From contig JACMZG010001914.1 in the NCBI GenBank assembly GCA_018340805.1, forward strand, positions 20,805,970 through 20,869,969: a DNA stretch of 64,000 nt. Direction: 5' to 3'. Shown here one piece after another: positions 11,495 to 33,279 of the stretch (the stretch's first letter is position 1; every line of letters begins with the position of its first letter). The translations under genes were made by a program, and so were the position numbers. Under the pieces are notes generated by a model. That model was given only the letters and a program-made list of their open reading frames with translations. It was not told the origin of the DNA and searched no databases. This DNA comes from Microvelia longipes (Eukaryota > Arthropoda > Insecta > Hemiptera > Veliidae).

Positions 11495-11975
11495 GTTTTA
11501 TCTCATAATCAGCATTAATTTTTATCGAATTCTTGAATTGAAAATTGGTTCAAGTGTATACCCTTACGTAATAAATAATTACTCTAAATTCTGTTTTAAT
11601 ACAAGTATATCCATGAATTTTAGAGGATCATAAAAGTTAAGCAGCATTGAGCGTGATCTGTGCTGCATGGGTTACCGCAGAGAATGGACAAAGCATTTAC
11701 TATCTGTTATTTACTAGACGCGTTACAGTATAAATTTAACGATTAGTATATTTTGAGGACGAGAGAAGTGAGTCCAATGAGTGAAGCGAATCCATAGCGT
11801 CCGGATGAACGTAGCGAATCTTATGTAATGAGGAAAAGTTTCAAGGAACCCCATACCCGATATTTTACAAATATATTTAAAAATTCTTTTATATAGCGGC
11901 AGTATGGCAAAACTATAAAGCCGCGAAGCGACCTCTAGCGCCAACGCGGCGAAGCGGCCAAGAGGCCGAAGGGCT
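11495..11975 (+). repeat. Dispersed element carrying a 5S-rRNA-like segment (copy 1)
   Basis: Shares with 33.45-33.90 kb the order: CATAATCAGCATTAATTTTT, a CTGTTTTAATAC segment, a 5S-like segment (11626-11684), a part with CGAATCC and GAAGCGAA-type boxes, and CCCCATACCCGATATTTTA. It sits in the repeat-rich insertion that separates unit A from unit B. Its tail (11.90-11.97 kb) has GCGAAGCGGCC boxes. Confidence 0.65.
11626..11684 (+). ncRNA. 5S-rRNA-like relic (internal promoter region)
   Basis: GATCATAAAAGTTAAGCAGC, then ATTGAGCGTGATCTG and GGGTTACCGCAG, aligns with the middle of arthropod 5S rRNA (GATCACCGAAATTAAGCAGC, then the box C region ending GGGGGACCGCTTGGGAA). Only this middle part is present. 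It is therefore a relic or part of a 5S-derived SINE, not a functional gene. Confidence 0.6.
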
Positions 11976-11987
11976 TTTGTTTGTTTA

Positions 11988-12044
11988 TAAATTAATAAAT
12001 TAATTATATATTTAATTATATATTTATATATAATTATATATATA

Positions 12045-12131
<87 letters not shown>

Positions 12132-12204
12132 TATATATAAATATATAATTATATATTTAATTATAAACATATCTTTCATGTAGTTGCAATATTCAATAAA
12201 AAAA

Positions 12205-12244
<40 letters not shown>

Positions 12245-12329
12245 TTTAATTATATGAAAATAGAAATTAGAAGTAAACATTTTATTATTAACTTATCTAA
12301 TAAACTTTAAATATTTTTACTCAAGGTAA

Positions 12330-12387
<58 letters not shown>

Positions 12388-12390
12388 TCT
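11988..12390. repeat. AT microsatellites and poly(A) run
   Basis: (TA)n-rich 11.99-12.17 kb, an A run at 12207-12240, and (TA)n at 12336-12380. The A run may be the tail of a plus-strand insertion. No gene. Confidence 0.9.
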
Positions 12391-12915
12391 AAAGTTCTCC
12401 TTGTTTAAGGTAAATATATTGTTTCATATTAAATAGTTAATAATGCCTAATATAAATTAGTAATAATAATAAAAAATAAATATATATGTTCGAAAAAAAT
12501 CAACAACTATAAAAATAAGGAAATTAAAATGTATATTTTGAGTCTGTAAATAAATGTAGTGTATATTTATAAGTAAAAGTAAAAGTTAAGTCCATCAACA
12601 GGAGATTTTAAAAACATTAAATTATTTTCTATTTTTTACTTAGTTACTTGAAGGGCTTACTCTTTCGAAATATTTAGAGCATACGTCATTTTTATATTGT
12701 ATTTTTTTAATGATGGATTTTTTCTCATAATTTCATAGTCTTAGTTATGTTTTATTGTTCTTATAACATATATTTTTTATAAAAGATAAAAAATGTTAAT
12801 GGAGTAAGTCACATCCTTTATATATTAATAAATTAAAATAATAATACATTTTGGCTAAGATTTGAATTGACAGTTACTAGTTAGAGTGAAATGAAACCTT
12901 TTATTATTAACTTAC

Positions 12916-13025
12916 GATATATTTCAACCTTGCCAACAGATGATTGTTTAAGATGGTCTAGAAGAGCACTAAACTCTGAATCATGAATCACAACATTACA
13001 TTTCGAGTTGAGAATATAATACTCT
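12916..13025 (-). other. Exon-like segment conserved upstream of P450 gene A
   Basis: On the minus strand, TTTTGCAG is followed by 110 nt and then C|GTAAGT, and one frame is fully open (two bases, then 36 codons), including HDSEFSALLDHLKQSSVGK. The counterpart in unit B (about 23882-23985) keeps parts such as a DHL and a KVEI stretch but has a stop and a shift. It may be a relic exon of another gene caught in the duplication, or chance. I recognise no family. Confidence 0.3.
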
Positions 13026-13954
13026 CTGCAAAATCATTATCTTCAATTTTTGACTAACCTTGAACCATAAGGTGTCTAAAAAACAGAAGAAAAAAAAGAG
13101 AATTTAGATTTATAAAATCGTTCCTTGGCATTAAAGCTATTATAGTTCATTTAAGTCTTTCAACAAAGGCTTAGTAACAAAGTTAACTTAATTATCTATT
13201 TGAGAAGTCATTAGACAGTAGACTCTGGTAACAAACTTTTAAAATTGATTTAAATTGCAATACTCATAGGTATTGAATGTAGTCTATACTCTAAAATGTA
13301 AGGCGCAAATTCTTAATTTTCATTTTATTTTGTAATTAAAAAAATAAAATGCCCGTTTGAGGGCCTTTCGGTCCATCAGGGTATTCACTTTGCGGGAACA
13401 ACCTCAGGTGAATTACGTCTACTATCCTCCAAGTATCAATTAAAGTTGGCGAGATCTTTTTAATACAAATACTATTCATATAATCTTAGAGCATAGCTCA
13501 GGCTGCGAACCCCGGACCTCCGGTGCCCAAATCTAGTGACTTCGTATTAAAACCAATAATTTATTTCACCATGTAAATAGGTGTTTTTTTGTTTTTCTGA
13601 ATCTGAAGGAACCTCGACTTTAATTATTGGTTTTCATATAGATTTTTTATAGGGGCCTATAGGGGTTTAATGCACTACAAAACATCTATATTATGTGTAC
13701 AGACAAAGCAAACTAAAGGAAAATCTAACGTTTTTTCACCGGTAGGGTGTATAATATTTTTACGGGAGTATTATGGGTATGACCTATCTCAGAAACCTGG
13801 CCCATGTTTGAACCCATAAGTCCAATGAACAAATAAGCTGTTCTTATTTATAGTTTTCACGTGTTTTCAAAGACATTTCAAAAGTATAGATTCAGTCAAC
13901 GTAAAATTAGATAAAAACGTAAAAAATCGAGAACAGAAGAACTTGGTACTTTCC

Positions 13955-14400
13955 TTACAACATTGGAATCGCTTCGCCAGTCCTCAGAATTTTATGTCCA
14001 TCCAAAGACTAAGTTATTAGTTGACTGAGACTAAAATGGTATTTCGGTCTCGCTTCGCTCGACATCACAATAGAGTGGTTATCCCAAGTCTAGGATGATA
14101 TGGCTTTGGACTCGCTTTGTTTGCCCTCAGAATGTCATATTATTTTAATTTTAAGGTCGCATTACTATGGTTTCGCTGCACTCTACCTCAGAATAAAGTT
14201 TATATCCAAAGGTAGGTGTTATAACTCCGGACTCGATTCGCTTGTCGTCAGATTTCCACGACTATCCAAAGTCTGTTTTATTACTTCGGACTTGCTTTAC
14301 TCGTCCTCAGAATTTAATGATTACCCGAAGCTAAAGGTACTACTCTGATCTCACACCGCTCGACCTTATTCTGAGGTGGAACGCTGCGAGACCAAGGTAA
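13955..14400. repeat. Degenerate tandem repeat with ACTCGCTTCGCTCG boxes
   Basis: Five to six units of about 70-90 bp, each with a box such as GGACTCGCTTTGTTTGCCC or GGTCTCGCTTCGCTCGAC, then CTCAGAAT and TATCCGAAGTC. A related stretch lies at 41.74-42.10 kb. The box is close to that of the satellite at the left end of the window, but the bodies differ. Confidence 0.65.
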
Positions 14401-14939
14401 GAGGTTATCTAAAGTATCAGTGTAGTTCTTTATGAGGATATTATATCTATATTTGATCAATATATCTTAAGATTCGTTAAGTTAAATTTTATGCGGTAAA
14501 ACATAATAATTTCGACACATGTAACAAACTGTTACATATATTTTTTAAGTGTCTCACCAATAGAAATATGTTTGCCAATAACGTACAAAGGAACAACAGT
14601 TACAATAACGTAGCTAAGGAATTTTCACTATTAATTTATTTTAAGTTTCGCTATCTGACGGTTTGTCGGACTTCGAAAAGCAGGAGGAAAATAAAAATTT
14701 ATTGGCTGCTAAAATTGTAAAATGTAATTGTCAATATTTTCAAAATAGCAACTAATGTCAAAATAAATTTTTTTAGATTGATTGACCACCTACAGATAAA
14801 CATTTGCGTCACATTTTTTATTTATTTATTAACAAAAAACGGGTTTTGAGCTTTTAAAAATGTTAACTCGATTGGCCAAACTTCAAATAAATTTAAAAAA
14901 TTTTTGATGAGAGCACAATAGGTGATTGTTATTTAAAAA

Positions 14940-15145
14940 AAAAACATCTTCCGGGCAGCACAAATAGACTTAATTTCTGTGTCTGATTTTCGTGTCAAGC
15001 TTCTTTAGGCGTGAGCAGACATTCAGACAAACACAAACAGTATAATAAAAACCACTCAGAACGTCATGAAAATACCTAAAACGGATAATTCTGATGAAAC
15101 CTCGGTTTTAAATTTTCAGGGTGAACATAAATAGTTACTTCGTAG
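14940..15145 (+). repeat. Dispersed repeat family 'R', copy 2
   Basis: Long copy. It starts near TTCCGGGCAGCACAAATAG (also in the 59.16 kb copy), then ACAGACA-type sequence, ACCACTCAGAACGTCATG, and ATTCTGATGAAACCTCGG. Confidence 0.75.
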
Positions 15146-15599
15146 GTAGTAGAAGTAAACAAAGTATACAAATTTAAAGAATTTTAATTTTTAAAAATTT
15201 AAATTTATTTATTTATTTATTATTATAAATATTTATAGGATATTTATTAACTTATTATTACCTTCGAGGTTGGTTTAGATAAACCAAGCACTTTTTTAAG
15301 TAACTGATTTGGCATTTCGTAATCTCTTTATGATATAATGGGCCCCAGGCAGCAGAACAGTAAGTGTGATTGCTAATAACTAATAGCTGAGAGATAATTC
15401 TATCTTCCATCTTCTATAATTCTATATTTGATATTTCCTAGAAGACATAGAGTAGAGCCATTAGTAAAATTGCTTTTAGAGATTGCGCTCATTGCAGCAA
15501 CATTGAACGAATCTGTGAGAGTAAATAAAACATCCTCATAATTAAAACATTTACAGCCTTTAACGGTTGGTTTTATCGCAATAAAACTTTTGGAAGCTG

Positions 15600-16065
15600 T
15601 TTTGGTAATCTATCTTTATGTTATAAGTGTAATCAAAATTTTAGTTTTATTAGTATTACGTGCAAATTAACTAAGGTTGAAGTACTCTGTGAGAGTTTCT
15701 AATAGACAGTTTAAAATGCCTGGACTTTGAGCTAGTAAGATCCATCATCCGCAAAGAAATCAAGATGTCCACGATGAGAGTTTAAAGAGAACTTCGATCC
15801 CTTTGAATCATATAAAGTTATCTGTCAAACGGAAAAAAATAATAAAGCAAAAAGCAAGGACTTAATATTTCACCCTTCACAACCCCTTCAGACAAATTTA
15901 AGAAATTGGTTAGGCTAATATTCATCATAGCTCAAAAGTTAGCACCTTTATAGAGACTGTAAAACTCGTATGAGTTATTAAACTTCATAATTTATCTCAC
16001 TAAAAAGTTTGGCATAACAAATCAAAGGCACGTTGAAAATTGATTAATGCAATATAGAGTTTTCT
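15600..16065 (-). pseudogene. Decayed LINE reverse transcriptase fragment
   Basis: Read on the minus strand and across several stops and shifts, the order of reverse-transcriptase motifs is visible: an INFQRAFD-like motif A region (about 16.03 kb), SEGVVKGEILSP in place of the usual G-x-x-Q-G-x-x-L-S-P (about 15.89 kb), and FFADDGS, the catalytic F/Y-A-D-D box, at 15739-15758. An open stretch of about 70 codons (ITKTASKSF...) follows to about 15.42 kb. Non-LTR retrotransposons copy their RNA into the genome; this copy is dead. It lies between the two P450 units. Confidence 0.65.
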
Positions 16066-16464
16066 TAACTTAATCCTTAAGTAAATATTATTATGGAGTA
16101 GAGGTTGAATGTCTCGACATTGCAGAGAAATCCTCGATCAGAGAAAAATCCTGTTTGATTTTCAGGTAGGACCTTAATTAATTTTATATTAGAATAAGCT
16201 AGAAATAAAACAATGATGTCTACTAATTCTCTTTTAATCGTTCTTTTAAAATTACAAGAACAATTAAATAGTCGTGTCATTTGCGTTTGTATTAAGTTTC
16301 AATACCATTCTTATAACAAAAATGTTATGAATTATAGCTGGAAAATTATATTAACATTTTATTTATATTATTTTTTTAAATTATTTTTCAAAGTGATTAA
16401 AACCATGGAACCTCTCTGAATCAAGAAGTAATATAATTTTTAACTAATTTTTAGCTTAAAATTA

Positions 16465-21210
<4,746 letters not shown>

Positions 21211-21335
21211 TATTACAGTCTGAAAAAAACAAATGGAAAAGTGTTAGTTTACAAAAATAGGAGTTAAATAATAGTGATACTGTGTAGCGTGGACTGAGTG
21301 CGGAGTCGTTGTTTGACCAGAAAAGAACTGTGTGT

Positions 21336-21343
21336 CTTTTATA
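21336..21343 (-). promoter_or_regulatory. TATA box candidate of P450 gene B
   Basis: TATAAAAG on the minus strand, about 125 bp upstream of the ATG, followed after about 27 bp by TCAAAC. A TTTTTTTCAG just before the ATG could end a short 5' UTR intron. The upstream sequence of gene A has diverged here and I see no matching TATA box. Confidence 0.45.
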
Positions 21344-21677
21344 CTCGGACCACATCTCGTAATGAGGGGCGGCGGTATTCATACTAAGTTTATATATGTA
21401 CAGAAATGATTAGCGGTATAGCTGATTATAGTGGTATTACGGGAAACGATCTCCCAGAATTATGAATAATAATAAAGAGGGCTTAACATTTAAAGGCGAT
21501 TTAAATCAAAGAGAAAACAATCAAATATTTAACGTGTTGATATTATCGTTAAACAATAATAGTTTTATAATATCATTCAAGTTTGTTTAAACTTATTTAA
21601 TTAGACGTAGGTATTTAGACTTAATATTTTTAATCCATTTTTGACTGAATTTGGCTAAACAATTTATCAAAACTTTT

Positions 21678-23571
21678 AGTAAGTAAGTAAGTAAGTAAGT
21701 AAGTAAAGCTTTATTGAGAAAAAATACAGCATATACAAAAAAAAAAAATAAGGAAACTAACCTAAAAAATATTTTTTTCCAAAAAGCCACTCCAGGGATT
21801 TTGAGAATCCGTTAGGAGGGGGTTTCATCATTTTTCATCAATTTCATCATTTTTTTTTTTTTTTTTTTTTTTTTTAATTAAATAATAGTATAGTATAATA
21901 TATTAGTATAGTATTATAATAAAAAATTAATAAATAAATAGAATTAAAAAATTAAATTACATGAATAAATTAATTATGCTTTAGAGACATTTTTTGTATT
22001 AATTTAATTGACTAGAATAATTACTAGGCATGAGCTATTGCTATTTATAATATCACAATCATATTTAACTAATATAAAGTATGATGACATTTAAAGTATA
22101 TACTTGTTATATAATTATTTATTTAACCTATTGCAAGTGAGAGCACCTAAAGTAATTAGGGGAGGTGGTAGGTTAACTGGTTAGTATAAGCCAACAAAAT
22201 TATAATTTAAAAAAGGGGGTTAAATTAATAAATCTGATAAAACAGAAAAAATATGTAGGTGGTGAAGAGATTTTTTTTTTGTTTCTTTGCTTTATAGGAA
22301 TAAATTTTTTTTTTCAAGAATTAAGAATTCTGTGTTAAGTTTAGCTATTGTATTGGTTAATTAAATAACTTCTATATTTAGTGGCAGCTCTAAGGTATGC
22401 AACTAGCTGGTTCCACTCACCATTGTTTAACAAGTCGATATATTCTTGTTTCGAGAGAGTGGGCTTATTTAGACATGATATTCTAAATTCTTTCAGCACT
22501 GGACAAATAGCTATAAAATGGAAGTTGTCCTCTCTGAGCCTCAGGTTACACATGGTACAGAGCCATTGTTCTTCGGTTCTCCCGTGTCTGAAGTTCAGAG
22601 GGAACAATTCTCCTCTAGCTTTAAATATTAGGCTAGCATCAATTCTATCTCTATTATATATTTTAGGATTCAATCTGTACCCATAAGTAAGTAGTCTATA
22701 GTTTGTATGAAATTGTGCATCATTTGCTTTTTGATAGCCTGATCTAAGGCTGCTTCTTTTACTTTGCCTATTATTTGCATGCATTTATGTTTAAACAGAT
22801 TAGTATTTTGTGTGTCAGTTGGTTTTAAGGGTATGCAATATTTATTCCCAAGCTGTTCCCAGGCAATCCACCAATAAATATTTCTTTTCACTACTTCTTT
22901 AGCTAAAAGGTTAGTAAACCTAGACTCATTTTGCTCAAAAACTTGGGCTAAATATCTTGTTTGGGTTTCCAATGTTTGTGTTATGATTGGGTCGAGACCT
23001 GTCTCCAGAGATATTTCATAGTTAGGTGTGTTAGTAGGTAAGGATAAGATTTTTTTTACAAAATATCTTTGGAGTTTCTCAACTGCTTCAATCCACTGAA
23101 ATCCCCACACTTGCGCACCAAGTTTATAATAGCCAGTGCTGTGGTTTAAAAATTTTTATTTTTGTTTCGTATGTAATTTTATTTTGATAATATATTTTGG
23201 CCCATATACTGTTAATGGCAAATTTCGCCTTGGTGAGTTGTTGTTCAAAATGGTGTTTTAATAAAAGATTGTAACTAATGGTAATGCCTAAGTATCTGTA
23301 AGAGTCTACTACTTCTATACACTGACCACAGTACTGCCATTTTTCCATCGTTTTAAGTTTACCATTTTTCCTAAATACAATGATTTTTGACTTGTTTAAG
23401 TTTACTATGAGATTCCATTTTTACAAAAGTCTTCCAAAGCCTCAATCATGTCTTTAAGAGTCAATGGGTCAGTACAAATCAATACTATGTCGTCCGCGTT
23501 ATAGAAGCAGTTTTATAACCTTCCCGTTGATTCTAAAGCCTCCTGGCAGGGCTTTTTCTAAGTCATTTATA
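21678..23571 (-). mobile_element. 5'-truncated LINE with target-site duplication and (TTAC)n tail
   Basis: On the minus strand the element runs from the RT region to a tail CAATAAAGC(TTAC)n at 21678-21705. The flanks TATCAAAACTTTTA (left) and TATCAAACTTTTA (right, about 23571-23584) form a target-site duplication, and outside them the sequence joins up with unit A at 10.65 kb. RT remains: ALPGGFRINGKVIK, then Y-N-A-D-D (about 23.50 kb), SYRYLGITIS (about 23.29 kb), QVWGFQWIEAVEKLQRYF (about 23.09 kb). The C-terminal part (22784-22341) has a Cys-rich motif CTMC...HFIAIC and ends at a natural stop. At least three frameshifts: inactive. The long T run at 21849-21875 is in the 3' part. Confidence 0.85.
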
Positions 23572-23881
23572 TCAAACTTTTATTAACTAAACTTTCTACA
23601 GATGTCTATGAATATTTAATTAATACAAAAGTACGCAATACAGAAGTAACTTCTTTGTTAATCGTTCTACTGTTAATTATTAACATTAGGACAATTAATA
23701 AAGAAGTAACTAACAATTTAAATGGTAATAGATTTATGTCTAATCCTTAGTAACAATAGCAAAAAGAAAGTGTTACAGGTCAGGTATCACTCGCACTAGT
23801 ATTAATTTAATAATCAAACATTTATTTATGATTTCAAAGTATAATTACAAGTTGTGTAGCAAAATTAAACGTTTACTTACT

Positions 23882-23985
23882 TACTTACGTTATTTCAACC
23901 TTGCTAATAAATGTTTCTATAAGATGGTCTGAAACTGCACTGACCTCTGTATCACGAATCTAGGTGTTGTTGAGTATATAATGAC
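23882..23985 (-). other. Unit B counterpart of the exon-like segment at 12.92-13.03 kb
   Basis: Alignable with 12916-13025 but carries an in-frame TAG and a one-base shift upstream of the DHL motif. The splice-donor-like AC|GTAAGT remains. This argues against a conserved coding role in this unit. Confidence 0.3.
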
Positions 23986-24299
23986 ATAATACATTTTGTT
24001 AACTCTTTATCTTGATTTTTTTTCGCCTAACCTTGAACCATCAAGTCTAAAAAAGAGGAGAAAAAAAATGAGAATTTAGATTTATAAAATCGTTACTTCG
24101 TACTAAATGTATTATGTTCACTTTAGTCTTTTATCAAATGCTATGTAACTAACTTAAATTTATTATCTTTTAGAGAAATCTTTAGACTACTACAGTACAT
24201 ATTTTAAATTAGATTAAATTGCAATACTCATAAGTATTACGGGTACTAAGGTGTAGTCTAACGTTCAATATTTAGGGCGCAATTATTTATAGGGGGATA

Positions 24300-29900
<5,601 letters not shown>

Positions 29901-29916
29901 TTGTCATGCAGTTATA

Positions 29917-30149
29917 GGTCTCCCGGTGGTGAATATAGATGAAGATTCTAACGTTTCGCTATCATTGTGGGAATCATCTTCAGGGATGTAAGAAATCATT
30001 GATGAAAACACAATGCTCTACATAACTAAACTGGACATAGTTCAGGTTTTTTCACCCATAATGTCCTACATCTCTGAAGATGTCTTCCACAGTGGAAGCA
30101 AAACGTCGGATTATTTATCTATATTGAAGCGTTCACCACCGAAAGACCT
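29917..30149. mobile_element. Inverted pair of Penelope-like terminal motifs
   Basis: Arms 29917-29990 and 30066-30149 are inverted copies of one another, about 75-85 nt with mismatches. Each reads outward as CTGAAGATG, a short hairpin (GATTCCCACAATGATAGC in one arm; TCTTCCACAGTGGAAGC in the other), (C/A)(A/G)AAACGT, and TTCACCACCG(G/A)(A/G)AGACC. This type of sequence is found in the repeats flanking Penelope-like elements. No reverse transcriptase is present between the arms. Confidence 0.5.
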
Positions 30150-30957
30150 AAATCTTCTCATTTTAATCTGTATTTTTTTATTTATTATTATATATTTTTC
30201 TTTATAACAGTAGCAAAAGGCTTAAAGAGAAAAAGAAAGCAGGATATTGGTGAATTTGTGGTTAGATAAAAAAATACTACTGGGAAAACAATCTCATCTA
30301 TAACATCCCCCATATCGTTTTATTGATGGTTCGACATAAAGTCATACATCATTCTGTTTCTTTGAGTCTTATATGCAAATATACAATTAATAATTATTGC
30401 AAAACAAATTTCAATGTGATTATATACGGTTAATTTAACTCAAATTCACTAACTTCTATTGGTTTTATAATTAAACACAGTATGTTTAACAAGCTGTATC
30501 GCTATAAATCTTTTGAAAACATTTTTATGTATTCACTGAACCATCTGATATTTTAAGGACGAAAGCAGTAACTGGCGAAGTTTCAAAAACATTTATTTTA
30601 TTTTTAAGCATTTTTTAGATTTTTGGAAAAAAGGAAAGCGTTGATACTTGTATTCCGGACACGATGGCCAATATATCATCATGTTTATACACAGATACCA
30701 ACTCGATGTTAAAAATCAATATGTATCCAAACGCGTTTATATGAAAATTGTCCGAGTGTACTAGTTTTACAACACTTTTGTGGAATGTATTACTAAAAAG
30801 TTAATGATCCGGAGAAAAAACATAGCGATAAATTCCTTATAAATGATCAATCATTCATGAAAAGCCTAATGGTTTCAAATTTAAAAAAGGCATTAAATTT
30901 TCCAAAGAAACTTAATTAGAAGAACTTAAAGCAAATGTTAATGCGTTTTATTTTTTA

Positions 30958-31455
30958 ATACTAATAATAATAATAATAATAAGAGCTTTATTTTCATTAT
31001 GTTTTACAATTATAAAACTATAGAATAATGTCAGGTTTACTTAACTAAATACTATATTACACACATACATAACACAATAACAATTATTACAATCAACAAT
31101 CTAAAAAATAAACTAAAACTAAATATATCAAATGATTATTTAAAATCTAAAATTAACTGATTGAACTAAGTGGTGTTCATTATATTTTACTTCTATTCAG
31201 GAACTCTTGATGAGTATAGTAAGGTGTTCAGTAAGGAACTCCTTAATATACTTTTTGAAACTCTAATAGGCAGTTCCTGAATATTTTTTTCAAGAGAATT
31301 AAAATATTTAATTCCAAGAATGCTGTGACCAACCTGAGATTTTCTTAAGTCTGTGAGGGGGTATGAGCAGAGCGTCCTTGTTTTTTGTGTTGTAGTTGTG
31401 GGTCAAGTTGTTTCTGTCGTAAAGGTGAATATTTGTCTTTATATGGATAAGGGAG
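30958..31455 (-). mobile_element. LINE 3' end fragment
   Basis: On the minus strand: the end of an ORF2-type protein with THNYNTKNKDALLIPPHRLK, then, after a one-base shift, GHSILGIKYFNSL and a stop at 31193. AT-rich 3' UTR follows, then AATAAAGCTC and a (TTA)n tail at 30960-30982. The pattern 'HNY-TR/KNK...L...PHRLKK' is the usual C-terminal end of several non-LTR reverse transcriptases. 5' truncated and inactive. Confidence 0.75.
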
Positions 31456-31574
31456 TGATAGATGAAAAAGTGATTTATTCATCTAAATTCATATATTTTT
31501 TAATTCATCAGTGAGTTTTATTGACGCAGTACATATTTACCAAACAGCAGGAAAATACAATGTAAGAAGATTAT

Positions 31575-31583
31575 ATATGTATG

Positions 31584-31672
<89 letters not shown>
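31575..31672. repeat. (TA)n microsatellite
   Basis: Nearly pure TA with a (TATG)n start. The Tyr-Ile frame across it is an artefact. Confidence 0.95.
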
Positions 31673-31674
<2 letters not shown>

Positions 31675-31909
31675 ATGAAATAAATCAGCCATATTCGCGC
31701 AACAATAAATTTTTAAACAAATCTACCTGTTTGTTTCCTCTACCGTCTAGCAATATTTTGCCTCCACCTTGTAAGTAGAGTGGTATATAGTGTGTATGTA
31801 CATGCTAAAAAGCAAAATACCATTCCAATCTAATCAACTTTTTCTAGCTTTGATACATTAAATAGATTTGACGCATTTAAATTTGGCAATTTCGAAACAA
31901 AATGTTTAA

Positions 31910-32020
31910 ATAGACTTTGATGTTTTCCAAATAAAAAAAAGACCTGATGTTTGCCAAAGTGAAAAAAATTCTGATGATTGCAAAAGAGAAAGAGACTTCG
32001 ATTTTTGCCAAAGAGAAAAG
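31910..32020 (+). repeat. Short minisatellite, about 33 bp period
   Basis: Three to four degenerate units of the type GACTTTGATGTTTTCCAAA, each followed by an A-rich stretch of the type GAAAAAA. The open frame through it (31947-32153) simply repeats 'IFAKEK'-like peptides. Confidence 0.6.
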
Positions 32021-33279
32021 GTGTAATTTAAGCAAATCAACAGCAAGTTGTTCTAAATACATCCAATGTCATAAAGTATTCGAATCAGGTAAGAAATTAT
32101 CACAGGTATCCTACATCGTAATAGGTTTATTGATCAGTATCGATACATATTAATCAAAATATATCAGGATCCAAACTATAGAGGAATTGAGTAAAGAACC
32201 TATTTGATATTCAGTATCGATAGAATGTAGAAGGGGCTCAGTGAAATGCAAAACCAAAACAAGCACGAGGGGAATATTGCCCCGTCTTGTCCAGGACCCC
32301 CTTGTGATCTCCAATGTCAAAATAAATAGGGGTTTGTAAACTTGACACACCCTCTACTCTTACAAAGGATACTTGGAATAGCAGTAGTAAGGATATTACA
32401 CGGATAAACATATAGATTGCAATGTTGATAAAGGGTATTGGAATGAATCCTTAAATGAAAATAGTGCAGTGCTTATAAATAAAAATAAAAAAAACCTTAA
32501 GAATTTATTTACAAACATAAAAATGTAAATCATTAGTATTATTATTCCATAGAATAGTAGTATAATATTTTGTTCATTAGAACTTTGGGGCAAAGGCATT
32601 TCAAGTGGTTGTGCGAATACTTAAGTACTCTTGTATCCACTTGCATAGATTTGTATTTAACTGTGATTTAATACAAATGTAATTTATTTAATTAAATGTA
32701 ATTAAAATTTAAATTCAATTTATAAGGGTAACATTTGTTTCCCCTTAAGAGTAAAATAATGCAGCTTTCTCTAAACTCTAATACGAAATTCTCGTTACCA
32801 AACCATTCACAACTGTATGACACTGTTGATAGAGTAACATGAATTCAGGTTTTACCAAAATATACCAAAGATTAAAACGCTAAAATATTCTAAAGCAATT
32901 AAGTCGTATGTTAAACAGTTGTTAAAATTTAAGTTAACAACACAGTTTGAAAACTTACCGATTTTAACTTAATCGAACTGACATTGTATAGTATAGATGA
33001 TGCTATTTCATTTTTTTTTTACTTGATTGTATTAGTTGTCAACAAGCTTAAGGTAATCTCTGTTGCCCTAACTTACAAATCTAATCGCGAAAATAGTGAC
33101 AGTCAATTTACCTTTATAAGTATAAAAAATTAAAGAAAAACATCCTTTGACGACGTTTTACACAATGCTTCCTAGCATAATTGTATTTCGTAACAATCCA
33201 ATACGTAATTTAATTAATCGTTAGTGATAATTTGATAGGGTTATTGCGAAATATTTTTCCCTATTTATACCGTAGGTAA

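Larger units (their letters stand above)
5884..13310. other. Segmental duplication unit A (P450 gene A plus upstream DNA)
   Basis: Homologous to 16463-24295. Similarity starts at the stop codon of the P450 genes and runs through all exons, parts of introns 1 and 2, the upstream flank (10.56-10.87 kb matches 21.6 plus 23.57-23.76 kb) and 12.90-13.31 kb (matches 23.87-24.29 kb). Unit A holds about 2 kb of extra repeats at 10.87-12.89 kb, where unit B has only about 0.1 kb. Confidence 0.8.

Noticed and set aside
15080..15120. CTGATGAAACCTCGGTTT as a hammerhead core in the dispersed repeat 'R'
   Set aside because: The required GAAA after stem II is missing and the copies do not conserve CTGATGA.
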